Notes: generated by a model from the sequence alone, not told the origin. Counted from the stretch's first letter, positions 32,011 to 41,020 are shown. The stretch is 52,205 bases of DNA from a virus (IMGVR_UViG_3300042888_001491:1-52205), one strand, 5' to 3'. Made by a program: numbers and translations.

Positions 32011-32018
32011 ATATTTAT
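32011..32018 (+). promoter_or_regulatory. ATATTTAT promoter candidate
   Basis: ATATTTAT ends 5 nt before ATG 32024, matching the spacing at 6320, 40109, 42371, 44246 and 49235. Confidence 0.4.
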
Positions 32019-32023
32019 CATTA

Positions 32024-32887
32024 ATGGAAAAGTTAATAAAAGAAGAGATATTAAGAATCTCAGAAGTGATGAGGATCCAAACTCTAAACGAATCAGAGTA
32101 TATGGAGTGTGGGAGATTTTCGGACAACAAACAAAAAATGTTGCTTTGCAAAAAAATCGCATCATTAAAAAGCTGGTTACATAAAGACGATGGACTTGGA
32201 CTTAAAAGGATTATTAACAATAAAACCGAAGAACTTAAAACAGACGTTCCTGATTCCTTGAAACAACAATTCATTAAGGGGGCGGAACTACTCCAATCAT
32301 TAGGTAAGATAAGTGAGAAACAAAAAGAATACTTTATAAATAACAAAGTTAATTCAAGTAAGTTAGTTTACATAAATGGCGAATGGCAACCAATTAATAA
32401 GTTGAATACCAACTATTCGGATCTTTCTGAGTTGATTACGGATTTAATTTATAAAGGTGGTGAAAATGCTAAACCCACAATACAATCTATCATTAATAAC
32501 CCAACCGAAGGATTAAAAAAAATCAAACCATACATTGGAAGATTGGTTGATAAGTATTTTGAAGATCCTAACGTACTATTGGATTATACTAAAAACATTC
32601 AAAGAGCAAGTGCGATCGGTGAGAGTGCTGAGAATAGAATTAAAGAAACCTTAGAGGATATGGGGTTTGAATCCGAATATAGTGGAGGTAATGGTGATCT
32701 AATTGATATGACTTTTGGTACCGATCTAATAATGACACACCCAACTCACGGAACAAAAACAATTCAGGTTAAAAATTCAGAAAGAGCTTGGGATAGAAAA
32801 GATGCTTACTCTTATGTTGATTGGGTTATTATTGCAAATCCTTTTACTATCTACGATAATAAAACTAAAAAACCTATTCAGATATGA
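32024..32887 (+). CDS. PD-(D/E)XK-like nuclease domain protein with leader
   Basis: A 287-residue protein. N-terminal leader MEKLIKEEILRISEVMRIQ contains ISE. The middle is helical. The C-terminal domain (about 195-287) has SAENRIKETLEDMGFESEYS, then GGNGDLIDMTFGTDLI and KTIQVKNSERAW: a Glu helix, an Asp strand and a Q-x-K strand, the order of restriction-endonuclease-like folds (QxK instead of ExK). It may be a virion-delivered nuclease; activity is not proven. Confidence 0.6.
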   Translation: MEKLIKEEILRISEVMRIQTLNESEYMECGRFSDNKQKMLLCKKIASLKSWLHKDDGLGLKRIINNKTEELKTDVPDSLKQQFIKGAELLQSLGKISEKQKEYFINNKVNSSKLVYINGEWQPINKLNTNYSDLSELITDLIYKGGENAKPTIQSIINNPTEGLKKIKPYIGRLVDKYFEDPNVLLDYTKNIQRASAIGESAENRIKETLEDMGFESEYSGGNGDLIDMTFGTDLIMTHPTHGTKTIQVKNSERAWDRKDAYSYVDWVIIANPFTIYDNKTKKPIQI

Positions 32888-33615
32888 TGACACCAGGGCA
32901 AATGTGGGTTAAAAGAAGATATAAGGATCTTATAAGTGATGTTGAAGAGGCAACATCTCTCATAAATGTTGAGGATCATAAAGACTTCAAAGACTATGCT
33001 ACTGAAGTATATGATTCGGCTTTAGATATCTATATGTCACATACTGACCACGAGTTAGATAATTTTTGGGACATATATAGTAGTATAATGGATTCAATGG
33101 AAGATATTTTTAATGATCAGTTGAAAGATTATTACGGTAATTCTGAAGAAACCCTAAATGAAAACTTTGATCAGATTCTTGATTTATACAAAAAAGTTAA
33201 GGAAGGCGAAAAGTTAAAACCATCCGAACAATCTATGATGAGGTCGTTTAAAAATTTTGTTGATAAAGGTGGTAACGCAGAAGAGTTTGTTTACGATCTT
33301 GATCAAGAGATGATGCCAGATGAAAGAGAGGGTGAAAGATTTAGATGGGAAAGACACGGAACTCCTTTAACTTATGAGTTTTCCGAAGAATATGAATCAG
33401 ATGGGGAAATAAATTACTTCGGTGAGATAAAATATATGGGCGATGAATTCCTTGGGGTTATCTCAACAGACAAAAGAGGTTATCTAACCGATTATGACTT
33501 TTATAGTGTGTTCGATGAAGAAGTTAGATTACAGGATATTTTAAAAGAAAATGGACTCGAACCTGAAATAACCAACTTCTTTCAAGAAGAGATAATCAAT
33601 TCATTAAGAAAATGA
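32884..33615 (+). CDS. hypothetical acidic protein, 243 aa
   Basis: It overlaps the preceding stop by 4 nt. Highly acidic and helical in the first 150 residues (DISDVEE-type runs, KDYYGNSEETLNENFDQILD), with a strand-rich end (INYFGEIKYMGDEFLGVIS). SEETLNENFDQI resembles phage virion-linked sequences. No named domain. Confidence 0.6.
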   Translation: MMTPGQMWVKRRYKDLISDVEEATSLINVEDHKDFKDYATEVYDSALDIYMSHTDHELDNFWDIYSSIMDSMEDIFNDQLKDYYGNSEETLNENFDQILDLYKKVKEGEKLKPSEQSMMRSFKNFVDKGGNAEEFVYDLDQEMMPDEREGERFRWERHGTPLTYEFSEEYESDGEINYFGEIKYMGDEFLGVISTDKRGYLTDYDFYSVFDEEVRLQDILKENGLEPEITNFFQEEIINSLRK

Positions 33616-34163
33616 AAATAGTTATCACGGAATCTCAAATGAGAATGGTGATTGAGAGTTCAAACAAACCCACTCGTAAATCCGAAATTCTTAAAAAAAT
33701 GTGGGATAAACAAACTAAAGAGAAAGGTTACCCGACTTTTGATGAAGATATCTTAGGTTATTTCGGTATAGATAGATGGACGGATATTAGGGACTATGGT
33801 GAGTTCTTCAATGATTACATTGGCGGAGAAGAAAAAACTATGGAAATAATTGATAACTTATCAATTAATAACTTCTCAACAAAAGATTTTCCTGAAATGT
33901 TTGTTGGTGGGTATGACTTTGATTGGAGAATCACTAATGTTTACGTAAAAGATGATGTTTATAAAATAGAGTGTCAAGTATCAGAAGGGGGATCTGTTAC
34001 CACTATGGATGGTAGACACTTATCTTTAGAAGATGCTTTGAATGATGATGAGGTTGGATTTGAGATACAGGGTGAAGTAAGTGGAGTTATACAAGATTGT
34101 TTAAACTCATTAATATATCCGAGAACGGGAATAAAGGTTTTAGTGTATTACGTGGAGATATGA
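33612..34163 (+). CDS. leader-peptide protein (MKIxITESQ type), 183 aa
   Basis: Starts MKIVITESQMRMVIESSN: a leader with ITE, related to those at 34160, 34531, 34865 and 40109. The body includes IDRWTDIRDYGEFFNDYIGG and a C-terminal half with YKIECQVSEGGSVTTMDGRH. Function unknown. Lies in an operon of leader genes with 4-nt overlaps. Confidence 0.6.
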   Translation: MKIVITESQMRMVIESSNKPTRKSEILKKMWDKQTKEKGYPTFDEDILGYFGIDRWTDIRDYGEFFNDYIGGEEKTMEIIDNLSINNFSTKDFPEMFVGGYDFDWRITNVYVKDDVYKIECQVSEGGSVTTMDGRHLSLEDALNDDEVGFEIQGEVSGVIQDCLNSLIYPRTGIKVLVYYVEI

Positions 34164-34531
34164 AAATAATAATTACAGAATCACAATTAAAAACTATAAC
34201 ATTTCAAAATACGGTTGATATGTCATTTGACGATATCAAAAAAAAATGTAATAAGATGAACGAACTTGGCGCCGATGCCCCTGAGATTATTAGTTTTGAT
34301 GTTTGTGATCAAATAGAGTCAATTTCAAAAGTTGAAGTTGTAAATGTGTATAAAACAAACAATATGATTGAAATATCGATTATTGTTTATTACGAAACTA
34401 TTTTTCAATCGTTAGATGTTGGTGGATTCCTCTATGAGTTAGAATATCATTTGAGAGAATATTTAGGGAAAGGGAACTTTAAGTTAAAACTACTTAATTC
34501 AATAAATACAAGAGAGGACTTTAACTGGTGA
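34160..34531 (+). CDS. leader-peptide protein (MKIIITESQ type), 123 aa
   Basis: Start at ATG 34160, overlapping the previous stop, gives MKIIITESQLKTITFQNT. An upstream ATG at 34097 is inside the previous gene. The body has an alternating strand pattern (KVEVVNVYKTNNMIEISIIV). Unknown function; leader class as above. Confidence 0.55.
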   Translation: MKIIITESQLKTITFQNTVDMSFDDIKKKCNKMNELGADAPEIISFDVCDQIESISKVEVVNVYKTNNMIEISIIVYYETIFQSLDVGGFLYELEYHLREYLGKGNFKLKLLNSINTREDFNW

Positions 34532-34863
34532 TGAAAATAATAATAAGTGAAAATCAAATGATGAGTTTAAGGTTCAGACGAAGAGGTGTGGAACTTGATA
34601 AAATAAGTGATATAATTGAGTATCAAACTGAAATACAAGATCCTTGTAATTTTGATGATGGTGAAGAATATGCGGATTTTTGTATAAACCAAGGAATTAG
34701 TTTTTATTATTGTGATGAAAATTATTGTGATGAAGATGATGAGGATTACAGAGAACCTTCTGATGAAATGATTGAGGTTAGAGAAGAAGTTGAAACATAC
34801 CTAAATAATAAGTACTATAATTATTTAGTTAATTTATGGGAAGAAGATGGAAATTGTGATTAA
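34531..34863 (+). CDS. leader-peptide protein (MKIIISENQ type), 110 aa
   Basis: MKIIISENQMMSLRFRRRG at the start (ISE), then an extremely acidic body with Cys residues (ISFYYCDENYCDEDDEDYRE). Cys and Asp could bind metal. The start overlaps the previous stop. Confidence 0.55.
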   Translation: MKIIISENQMMSLRFRRRGVELDKISDIIEYQTEIQDPCNFDDGEEYADFCINQGISFYYCDENYCDEDDEDYREPSDEMIEVREEVETYLNNKYYNYLVNLWEEDGNCD

Positions 34864-34864
34864 T

Positions 34865-35167
34865 ATGAAAATAATACTAACAGAAAAGCAGGCGGATAGA
34901 ATATTCAAAGACGAGATTGTTTGTGAGAAATGTGAACACTCTTGGAATAAAGAGGAGGGTGATAGACATCCATACCTTTGCCACGATTGTGGTTGGGACC
35001 TGAAGGAACAAAAATATGACAAAGAAAATCTTTATAAGTTTTGGAAGAAGAAATTATCTAAAGATCCTATTGAGGAAAAATGGTCTGAAAAATATAAAAA
35101 ATCAATAAATTGTAAAAACCCAAAAGGTTTTAGTCAGAAGGCTCATTGTCAAGGGAGAAAAAAATAA
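34865..35167 (+). CDS. leader-peptide zinc-ribbon protein with NPKGFSQKAHCQG ending
   Basis: A 100-residue protein starting MKIILTEKQADRIF (LTE). A zinc ribbon CEKCEHSWNKEEG...CHDCGWDL sits at about residues 20-45. The C-terminus, CKNPKGFSQKAHCQGRKK, is a basic motif I know as a recurrent tail in phage hypothetical and structural proteins. Likely nucleic-acid binding and packaged or late. Confidence 0.6.
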   Translation: MKIILTEKQADRIFKDEIVCEKCEHSWNKEEGDRHPYLCHDCGWDLKEQKYDKENLYKFWKKKLSKDPIEEKWSEKYKKSINCKNPKGFSQKAHCQGRKK

Positions 35168-35174
35168 GTCATTT

Positions 35175-35732
35175 ATGAATTTAATTACATTTATAATACC
35201 ATCGATTAATAGACCCACAATAGACAATACAATCCAATCCTTACTTAATCAAACTAACCCAAATTGGAGTTGTTTTGTTCTTTACGACGGAGTTGTCGGG
35301 AAAGAATTTAATGACCCAAGAATACGAACATTCAACATAGAAAAGTTAGGAGTAAAGGGGGAAAGACACGGAAATGCTGGGTTAGTTAGAAATGAAGGGA
35401 TTAAAATGTGTGAAACAGAATGGATTGGATTCTTAGATGATGATGATACAATACACGAAGATTATGTTAAAACACTTGTAGAAAAATACTTACAATATGA
35501 TTTTGTTGTTTGGAGAATGAAAACAACCGACGGTAAGATATTTCCCGAACTTTCAAGAAACAATCTTATTAGAAACCGAGTTGGTATATCAATATCGTTT
35601 AAGACTACAATACCTAATATGTTATTCGACACTAATGACGATGGTGAAGATTTTGAGTTTGTCGATAAATTACAAAATACCACGAACAATTTTATAATTG
35701 CACCTGAGATCTATTATAACATTAGACACTAA
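35175..35732 (+). CDS. family 2 (GT-A) glycosyltransferase
   Basis: A 185-residue protein with FIIPSINRPTIDNTIQSLLN at the start, a donor-binding VLYDGVVGKEF, GLVRNEGIKMCETEWIGFLD with DDDD (D-x-D metal site). It ends soon after the core, shorter than typical bacterial GT2 (about 230+). First of six consecutive glycosyltransferase-like genes. Confidence 0.75.
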   Translation: MNLITFIIPSINRPTIDNTIQSLLNQTNPNWSCFVLYDGVVGKEFNDPRIRTFNIEKLGVKGERHGNAGLVRNEGIKMCETEWIGFLDDDDTIHEDYVKTLVEKYLQYDFVVWRMKTTDGKIFPELSRNNLIRNRVGISISFKTTIPNMLFDTNDDGEDFEFVDKLQNTTNNFIIAPEIYYNIRH

Positions 35733-35782
35733 AAACAATTTATTAAAATTAATTTTTTCCTATAGTTATAATAAAAAAAGAT

Positions 35783-36529
35783 ATGGGAATGCCTTTAATT
35801 GAACAAAACGCTGGTTATGCTTTAGGTAATTTTATAATGTTAACACCAGGGATAAAAAGGTTATCGGAAAAGGTAGGTCATAAAATAGATGTTTTTTTCA
35901 CAATACCTTACGTTAAAGATTGTTTTATTGATTGTGATTTTATGAATCACGTAGGTAAATTACGAAGAGAACCAACGTTCTCCTCAAAAATGATTAATCT
36001 AAATGTTCCAGATTACGAATACACATTTGAATTAATGGTTGGTGAAAAATGGACTGACAAATACCACACATATGTTGATCCCGCAATTGAAATACCAAAG
36101 AATAACGGAGATTATTTATTGTTATTAAATGGTTTGGGTGGGTTATCACTTAACGATAATGATCCGAAACCAAAATGGTACGGAAAGAAGGAAGTACCTG
36201 AAGAGATATACGACCTAATAAAAGAAAATAGTAACTTACCAATTTATTTCACGGGATCGGAATCAGATATGAAACAAAATCCTTGGATGGAAAAGATATG
36301 TGATAGAATTGAAATTGGTGATATCCGAAAATCATTATCATTAGTGAGAGATGCTAAAAAGATTATTTCTAACGATACTGGATTAGCACATTGTGCTGGT
36401 GCAATGAATAAAGATCTCTTAATACTTTGGAAAGATACTCCATTTATAAAAAATCAAAACCCCGGTAAAAATACAAGATACTCCCAAAAAGAAAGTTGGA
36501 TAAAAGATATTAATGAATACTTAAGTTAA
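35783..36529 (+). CDS. GT9-like (heptosyltransferase-type) glycosyltransferase
   Basis: A 248-residue protein with GYALGNFIMLTPGIKRLSE (N-terminal Rossmann), LPIYFTGSESDMKQ and the C-terminal KKIISNDTGLAHCAGAMNKD, the donor-binding signature of ADP-heptose:LPS transferase-type proteins, then LILWKDTPFIKNQNPGKNT. Overlaps the next start by one base. Confidence 0.7.
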   Translation: MGMPLIEQNAGYALGNFIMLTPGIKRLSEKVGHKIDVFFTIPYVKDCFIDCDFMNHVGKLRREPTFSSKMINLNVPDYEYTFELMVGEKWTDKYHTYVDPAIEIPKNNGDYLLLLNGLGGLSLNDNDPKPKWYGKKEVPEEIYDLIKENSNLPIYFTGSESDMKQNPWMEKICDRIEIGDIRKSLSLVRDAKKIISNDTGLAHCAGAMNKDLLILWKDTPFIKNQNPGKNTRYSQKESWIKDINEYLS

Positions 36530-37149
36530 TGCACATTATAACATTTTACGATAAAAAGATAAAACCATTAGTTGTTGATTTACAACAAAAAGTTTTTAAT
36601 AAATATGGTTTCACAATTAACCAAATTATGGTTGAGAATTGGACAACACACGGAGATGCGGTTGACAATTATTTGAAAGACATATATGACCCTGAAGAGA
36701 TAATTGTTTTATTTGACATTGATGCAATACCATTAAATAAAAAAATAATACCACTTGCAGTTGAATGGGCTAAAAATAACGTTGGATTATTTGGTAATGC
36801 TCAAGTGGCTTCTAAATTAAAACCACCACATAACAAATTTATTTTTGCGGCACCATCATTCTTAGTTTTTAGTATAAGAACATATAATGAGTTAGGGAGA
36901 CCATCCTTCAATACGACTAACAGATCGGATTGTGCTGGAGAACTTTCTCACATTGCGACGGAAAATGAGATGTCAATTAATTTATTATTTCCTAATCACG
37001 CTGAAATACCAAATGTTAAACTTGATGAGAATCATAGTTTTGGGTATGGAACAACATATGGTAACAATACGTACCACGCATTTGAATCTAGGTTCGGTAA
37101 AAAAGATGTATTCTTTATTAATAAATGTAATTCAATATTAGGGGTATGA
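36529..37149 (+). CDS. glycosyltransferase-like protein, GT-A type
   Basis: A 206-residue protein: a strand/helix start (MHIITFYDKKIKPLVVDL), IIVLFDIDAIPLNKK with D-x-D, and later NAQVASKLKPPHNKFIFAAP. It resembles small phage and bacterial GT-A proteins; the acceptor and donor are unknown. ATGA overlap with the next gene. Confidence 0.55.
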   Translation: MHIITFYDKKIKPLVVDLQQKVFNKYGFTINQIMVENWTTHGDAVDNYLKDIYDPEEIIVLFDIDAIPLNKKIIPLAVEWAKNNVGLFGNAQVASKLKPPHNKFIFAAPSFLVFSIRTYNELGRPSFNTTNRSDCAGELSHIATENEMSINLLFPNHAEIPNVKLDENHSFGYGTTYGNNTYHAFESRFGKKDVFFINKCNSILGV

Positions 37150-37844
37150 TTATGGAATATGATTTTTGTGTTTTAATTACAACCTACAATAGATCGGAGA
37201 TGCTTTATAAGTTATTGGACGATATTGATCGTAATAAAAAAGATTATAAAATATTAGTTGCGGTCTTTGATGATGGGTCGACTGAAAAAATAGATTTGTC
37301 AGGAAGAGATGTTATTAAAATAGGTATGTTTCCAAATATGGGTAAGAAGAAATATTACGTTACATACAACGCAACCTTTAGTTTTGTTAAAAACGTAAAT
37401 TCAAAGTATTTTATTTATTTACCTGACGATATTTCTTTAGTAGATAACTTTTTTGATGAAACCAAAAGATTATACGAATCGATAGACTCGACTAAAAAAA
37501 TATGTTTAAGTATATTAACTGACGATAGGGTTAATAAATCACATTGGGGTTATAAAAACCCAAAAGATTTAGGTGAGGTTTTGCGGACACAATGGAATGA
37601 CCTATGTTTCATATGTGAGAAGAATTTCTTTGAATTACTTGATTATAGGGTTAATGCGATTAGCGAAAAAAGATGGATTAATGATCCGCTAATAAGTTCT
37701 GGTGTTGGTCATCAAATCACCCAAAGACTTAATAGTAGTGGTAAATTTTTGTATCACGTAAAAAAATCATTAGTGTATCACGGAGTTCACGAATCCAAAA
37801 TGAATAAAAACGAAAGAAAAAAGAATAATTTAATCACAATATGA
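37146..37844 (+). CDS. family 2 glycosyltransferase
   Basis: A 232-residue protein: CVLITTYNRSEMLYKLLDDI, VAVFDDGSTEKI, YFIYLPDDISLVDNFFDET (acidic metal-binding motif). A typical GT2 N-terminal fold. Start at 37146 overlaps the previous stop; ATG 37152 is a close alternative. Confidence 0.7.
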   Translation: MIMEYDFCVLITTYNRSEMLYKLLDDIDRNKKDYKILVAVFDDGSTEKIDLSGRDVIKIGMFPNMGKKKYYVTYNATFSFVKNVNSKYFIYLPDDISLVDNFFDETKRLYESIDSTKKICLSILTDDRVNKSHWGYKNPKDLGEVLRTQWNDLCFICEKNFFELLDYRVNAISEKRWINDPLISSGVGHQITQRLNSSGKFLYHVKKSLVYHGVHESKMNKNERKKNNLITI

Positions 37845-38743
37845 GTGAAAAAAGAATAGTTAGTGTTGCGTCTTACAAAAGAATAGATAGTTTGGTTAAA
37901 ACAATCGATTCAATTTATGATCAGTGTGATGAGATTAATATATTTTTAAATGATCACGAAGGGGAAATTCCCCCTCAATTTTTAGATGAAAAAATAAACT
38001 TATATTTTTCCGATAATAGGTATGGGGACGCACTAAAGTTTGCAAAATTAATTGATTCGGACGGTTATTACCTTACAATAGATGACGACTTAATTTACCC
38101 ACCAAACTACGTTGACCATATGATCACAAGGTGTAAAGAGTTTTCAAATAAGAGGGTTATAACCCTACACGGAAGAAAGTTTTCTAAAGAACCAATAAAA
38201 TCATTTTATAGTTCTTACATTGAATTTTATCATTGTCTTAGACATCAAAAAAGAGACGCGTTTATACATTTTGGAGGCACTGGTGTTATGTGTTTTCATA
38301 CAAGTTTAATGAAAATACCAATCACATATTTTGAACATCCAAATATGGCAGACGTATGGGTTGGTAAGTATTGTATTGAAAATAATATTGAAGTATTATC
38401 AATTGCTCACGAGAAAGATTTCTTGACATACCAACCACAAACAACAACGATATTTGATACTCATTCTAACTCAGATACAATACAAACAAAAATAGTAAAT
38501 GATTTGTTTAACCCAAGTAAGGAGGTAAACGTGGTAATAGAAACACCACCTATTCATACTAAAATAGAAAAAACTATAGAAAAGAGCCAAAAAACTTTAA
38601 ATTATGAAATGGTAAACAAAATATTTGGGAACCAACACCACTCCACGCCCAAATCGATTAAACCCGTCCAAACCCAACAAACAAGACCTTCAGGTAATGT
38701 CCATATGTTAAGTAAAATAATGGGTAAAAAAAGAGGTAGATGA
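37841..38743 (+). CDS. glycosyltransferase-like protein with basic C-terminal tail
   Basis: A 300-residue protein: VSVASYKRIDSLVKTIDSIY, ADG-type strand with GYYLTIDDDLIYPPNYVDHM (acidic motif) and FGGTGVMCFHTSL. Residues after about 215 form a low-complexity linker and a basic end (HMLSKIMGKKRGR), absent from ordinary GT2 enzymes. The tail could anchor it to DNA or virion proteins; inference only. Confidence 0.65.
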   Translation: MSEKRIVSVASYKRIDSLVKTIDSIYDQCDEINIFLNDHEGEIPPQFLDEKINLYFSDNRYGDALKFAKLIDSDGYYLTIDDDLIYPPNYVDHMITRCKEFSNKRVITLHGRKFSKEPIKSFYSSYIEFYHCLRHQKRDAFIHFGGTGVMCFHTSLMKIPITYFEHPNMADVWVGKYCIENNIEVLSIAHEKDFLTYQPQTTTIFDTHSNSDTIQTKIVNDLFNPSKEVNVVIETPPIHTKIEKTIEKSQKTLNYEMVNKIFGNQHHSTPKSIKPVQTQQTRPSGNVHMLSKIMGKKRGR

Positions 38744-39699
38744 GTTTAAGTGTAATTATACCTACATATGATAATGTGGATTTTTTGGATGAACTATTCG
38801 ACTCAATTAAAAAAAATCAAGCTAACTTCCCCTTTGAGGTTTTAGTAGGTATTGATAATTGCGAAAAAACAAAAGAATATATTAAAGATAAAACCTTCCC
38901 ACCTAATTTCTTCTTTTTTTTCTTTTTGGAAAATGTTGGACCATATAAGATAAAAAATACTTTGTCTGAAATATCAAAATATGATAATTTATTTTTCTTT
39001 GATTCCGATGATGTTATGACGGAAAGTTGTTTATCTGAATTAAATAGTTTGACCTTAAAATATGAATGTGTCAAACCCAAATTTATAAACTTTAGAGATA
39101 ATAATTTTGGTAGGGATTATAAAGACGAAAAGGGGCTTTACGGGGAAGGAGTATTCGCAATAAGAAAGAACTTATTTCTTGCAATGAATGGATTTGAGGG
39201 TTGGAGATGTGCTGCTGATTCGGATTTTATGGGTAGATTATATAGGATGAAAAGAAAAATTAATTTAACAAGTAATATATTATTTCATAGACGACTACAC
39301 CCAAAAAGTTTAACATTAAGTAATGAAACGGGGTATGCCTCCCAAATACGAGGTAAATATTTTAGAATGTCAAAAAATAAAACTAATTTCGGTCCATTGA
39401 CGATATTAGAGAAGGCTGACTACCAAATGTTGGATAATACTACGATTGAGTGGTCAGAATCAATTTCTGTGATAGAACAAAATGAAGTTGATCTGATAAA
39501 AGATCTAAAAGATAAGAAGCACCGATTATTAGAAACAATCTTCCAAAACCTACCAAAAGAAGTTAAACCAAAAGAAGTTAAGGTGATTGATTATAATAGG
39601 GTGAATCAGAATAGTAATACCCAAACAACGAATACTTTAAATAATGCCCTGAAAAAGGCCAAATTAGAAAACCTCAAAAAAAATTATGGAAGAAGATAG
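38740..39699 (+). CDS. family 2 glycosyltransferase with poly-Phe tract
   Basis: A 319-residue protein: LSVIIPTYDNVDFLDELFDS, VLVGIDNCEKTKEY, LFFFDSDDVM (D-x-D), RCAADSDFMGRLY. Residues about 56-63 are FFFFFF within a run of eight T (38915-38936), slippage-prone. The C-terminus carries a polar linker then a Lys-rich end (LKKAKLENLKKNYGRR), like the gene before it. Confidence 0.7.
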   Translation: MSLSVIIPTYDNVDFLDELFDSIKKNQANFPFEVLVGIDNCEKTKEYIKDKTFPPNFFFFFFLENVGPYKIKNTLSEISKYDNLFFFDSDDVMTESCLSELNSLTLKYECVKPKFINFRDNNFGRDYKDEKGLYGEGVFAIRKNLFLAMNGFEGWRCAADSDFMGRLYRMKRKINLTSNILFHRRLHPKSLTLSNETGYASQIRGKYFRMSKNKTNFGPLTILEKADYQMLDNTTIEWSESISVIEQNEVDLIKDLKDKKHRLLETIFQNLPKEVKPKEVKVIDYNRVNQNSNTQTTNTLNNALKKAKLENLKKNYGRR

Positions 39700-39718
39700 T
39701 TGATTTTAAAAAATTAAC

Positions 39719-39726
39719 TATATTTG
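39719..39726 (+). promoter_or_regulatory. TATATTTG -7 box
   Basis: TATATTTG ends 4 nt before ATG 39731. A TTG occurs 16 nt upstream instead of 20, so the -33 box is less convincing. Confidence 0.5.
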
Positions 39727-39730
39727 TTCT

Positions 39731-40090
39731 ATGGAACACAGCTTAAAAATAGGGAGAGCAATTAAATGTACGGATATTAAGTTTGTTAAAAAATTAATTA
39801 AGAAAAAAGGAATTGAATTCCAAGGAAGATTCCAAAGACCTAATGATTGTACCATCAAGGTAGTTAATATTCGAAAATATCAAAACTTATATTACTCTGA
39901 TAAATGTGTTTACGAGGTGGACGTTACTGTTAAACTTAATGAATACTACTACACTTACTTTAATAGAAGAAATAACATCCACGCAAATAAACGAATTAGA
40001 AACTACCAAAATATAACGGATCTTTTAAATGAACTAGTTTATTTTAACATTAAGGATATACAAATTTCAAAAATTACTTTTGAACAGTAA
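39731..40090 (+). CDS. hypothetical basic protein, 119 aa
   Basis: MEHSLKIGRAIKCTDIKFVK start; strand-rich and rich in Tyr, Lys and Asn (YYSDKCVYEVDVTVKLNEYY). No signal or membrane helix. Unknown function. Its promoter is of the host type, unlike the following leader genes. Confidence 0.55.
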   Translation: MEHSLKIGRAIKCTDIKFVKKLIKKKGIEFQGRFQRPNDCTIKVVNIRKYQNLYYSDKCVYEVDVTVKLNEYYYTYFNRRNNIHANKRIRNYQNITDLLNELVYFNIKDIQISKITFEQ

Positions 40091-40095
40091 TTGAT

Positions 40096-40104
40096 TATAT
40101 TTAT
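40096..40104 (+). promoter_or_regulatory. ATATTTAT promoter candidate
   Basis: TATATTTAT ends 4 nt before ATG 40109. It lies just after the stop of the preceding gene. This spacing supports the downstream start at 40109 (MKLSITEQQ) over ATT at 40091. Confidence 0.4.
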
Positions 40105-40108
40105 TAAT

Positions 40109-41020
40109 ATGAAATTATCAATAACTGAGCAACAATATAAGATCATACAATCTCGATTAAATTATAATCAAGTACTTGAGGAGATGGTATTTAAACTTTC
40201 CATCCTTACTGAAGATGAAGAAAGACAACCCGATATGGAGTGGGATTTCACTGAAGTTAAAAATGAGTTAGACCTTTCAAAACTATGGGTTAAGACCAAA
40301 GAAGACGCAAAAGAATATCTATCCAACTTAAAAGAAAAGATTAAAAACCTACCAAGTGATTTAAAAAAAAGAATATTAAAATATGTTCTATATTCTTTCT
40401 TAGGGTTATTATCGTTAAACCAAATCAACAATTACTTAGAAACACCATTACAGAATGTTGTTAAAACAGAGAAGAAGATTTTTAAATCTATGGAGATCCC
40501 AAGGATTCGAAAATCTTCTGAAGGGATCTTTAACCATTTAAAAAGAGAGGAAGGGTCTGTTAGACATAAAGGCGAACCGATTTTAACAGCATACGACATT
40601 GGTGACGGAGCATATACAATAGGATATGGTCACGCAATATTTCCAGGTGAAGATGAGGGTTATGAATTCTTACCTAACTACAATGATATCGTACCAGGTC
40701 AAACTGCAATAACCAAAAAAAATGCTGAAACATTACTTAAAAATGATATCATTGAAGCTGAAGGTATCATAAATAAAATTTTAGATGATTGGGAGAAAAA
40801 AGGTATTAAAACAAAAATAACGCAAGGTATGTATGATGCGATGGTGTCAATGGCATACAATATGGGTAGTGGAATTAGGAAAAGTGATTTCATACAAGCG
40901 GTTAAAAGAGGTGATTTAGAAGGAGCCAAAGAATTGATCCTTCAGACAAGTTCACATATGTTTGATAAATTCCCTGGCCTTGAGGTGAGAAGGAATAATG
41001 AATATAATATGTTTGTATGA
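40109..41020 (+). CDS. GH24 (T4-type) lysozyme with leader and membrane-like segment
   Basis: A 304-residue protein with leader MKLSITEQQYKIIQSRLN (ITE), a helical linker, a hydrophobic helix (about 92-108, YVLYSFLGLLSLNQI) and a C-terminal GH24 domain: LKREEGSVRHK with catalytic Glu148, AYDIGDGAYTIGYGHAIF (Asp and Thr), QGMYDAMVSMAYNMGSG and GLEVRRNNEYNMF. It cuts peptidoglycan. Unlike the GH19 endolysin it carries a virion-type leader, so it may be packaged and used for entry or exclusion. Confidence 0.85.
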   Translation: MKLSITEQQYKIIQSRLNYNQVLEEMVFKLSILTEDEERQPDMEWDFTEVKNELDLSKLWVKTKEDAKEYLSNLKEKIKNLPSDLKKRILKYVLYSFLGLLSLNQINNYLETPLQNVVKTEKKIFKSMEIPRIRKSSEGIFNHLKREEGSVRHKGEPILTAYDIGDGAYTIGYGHAIFPGEDEGYEFLPNYNDIVPGQTAITKKNAETLLKNDIIEAEGIINKILDDWEKKGIKTKITQGMYDAMVSMAYNMGSGIRKSDFIQAVKRGDLEGAKELILQTSSHMFDKFPGLEVRRNNEYNMFV

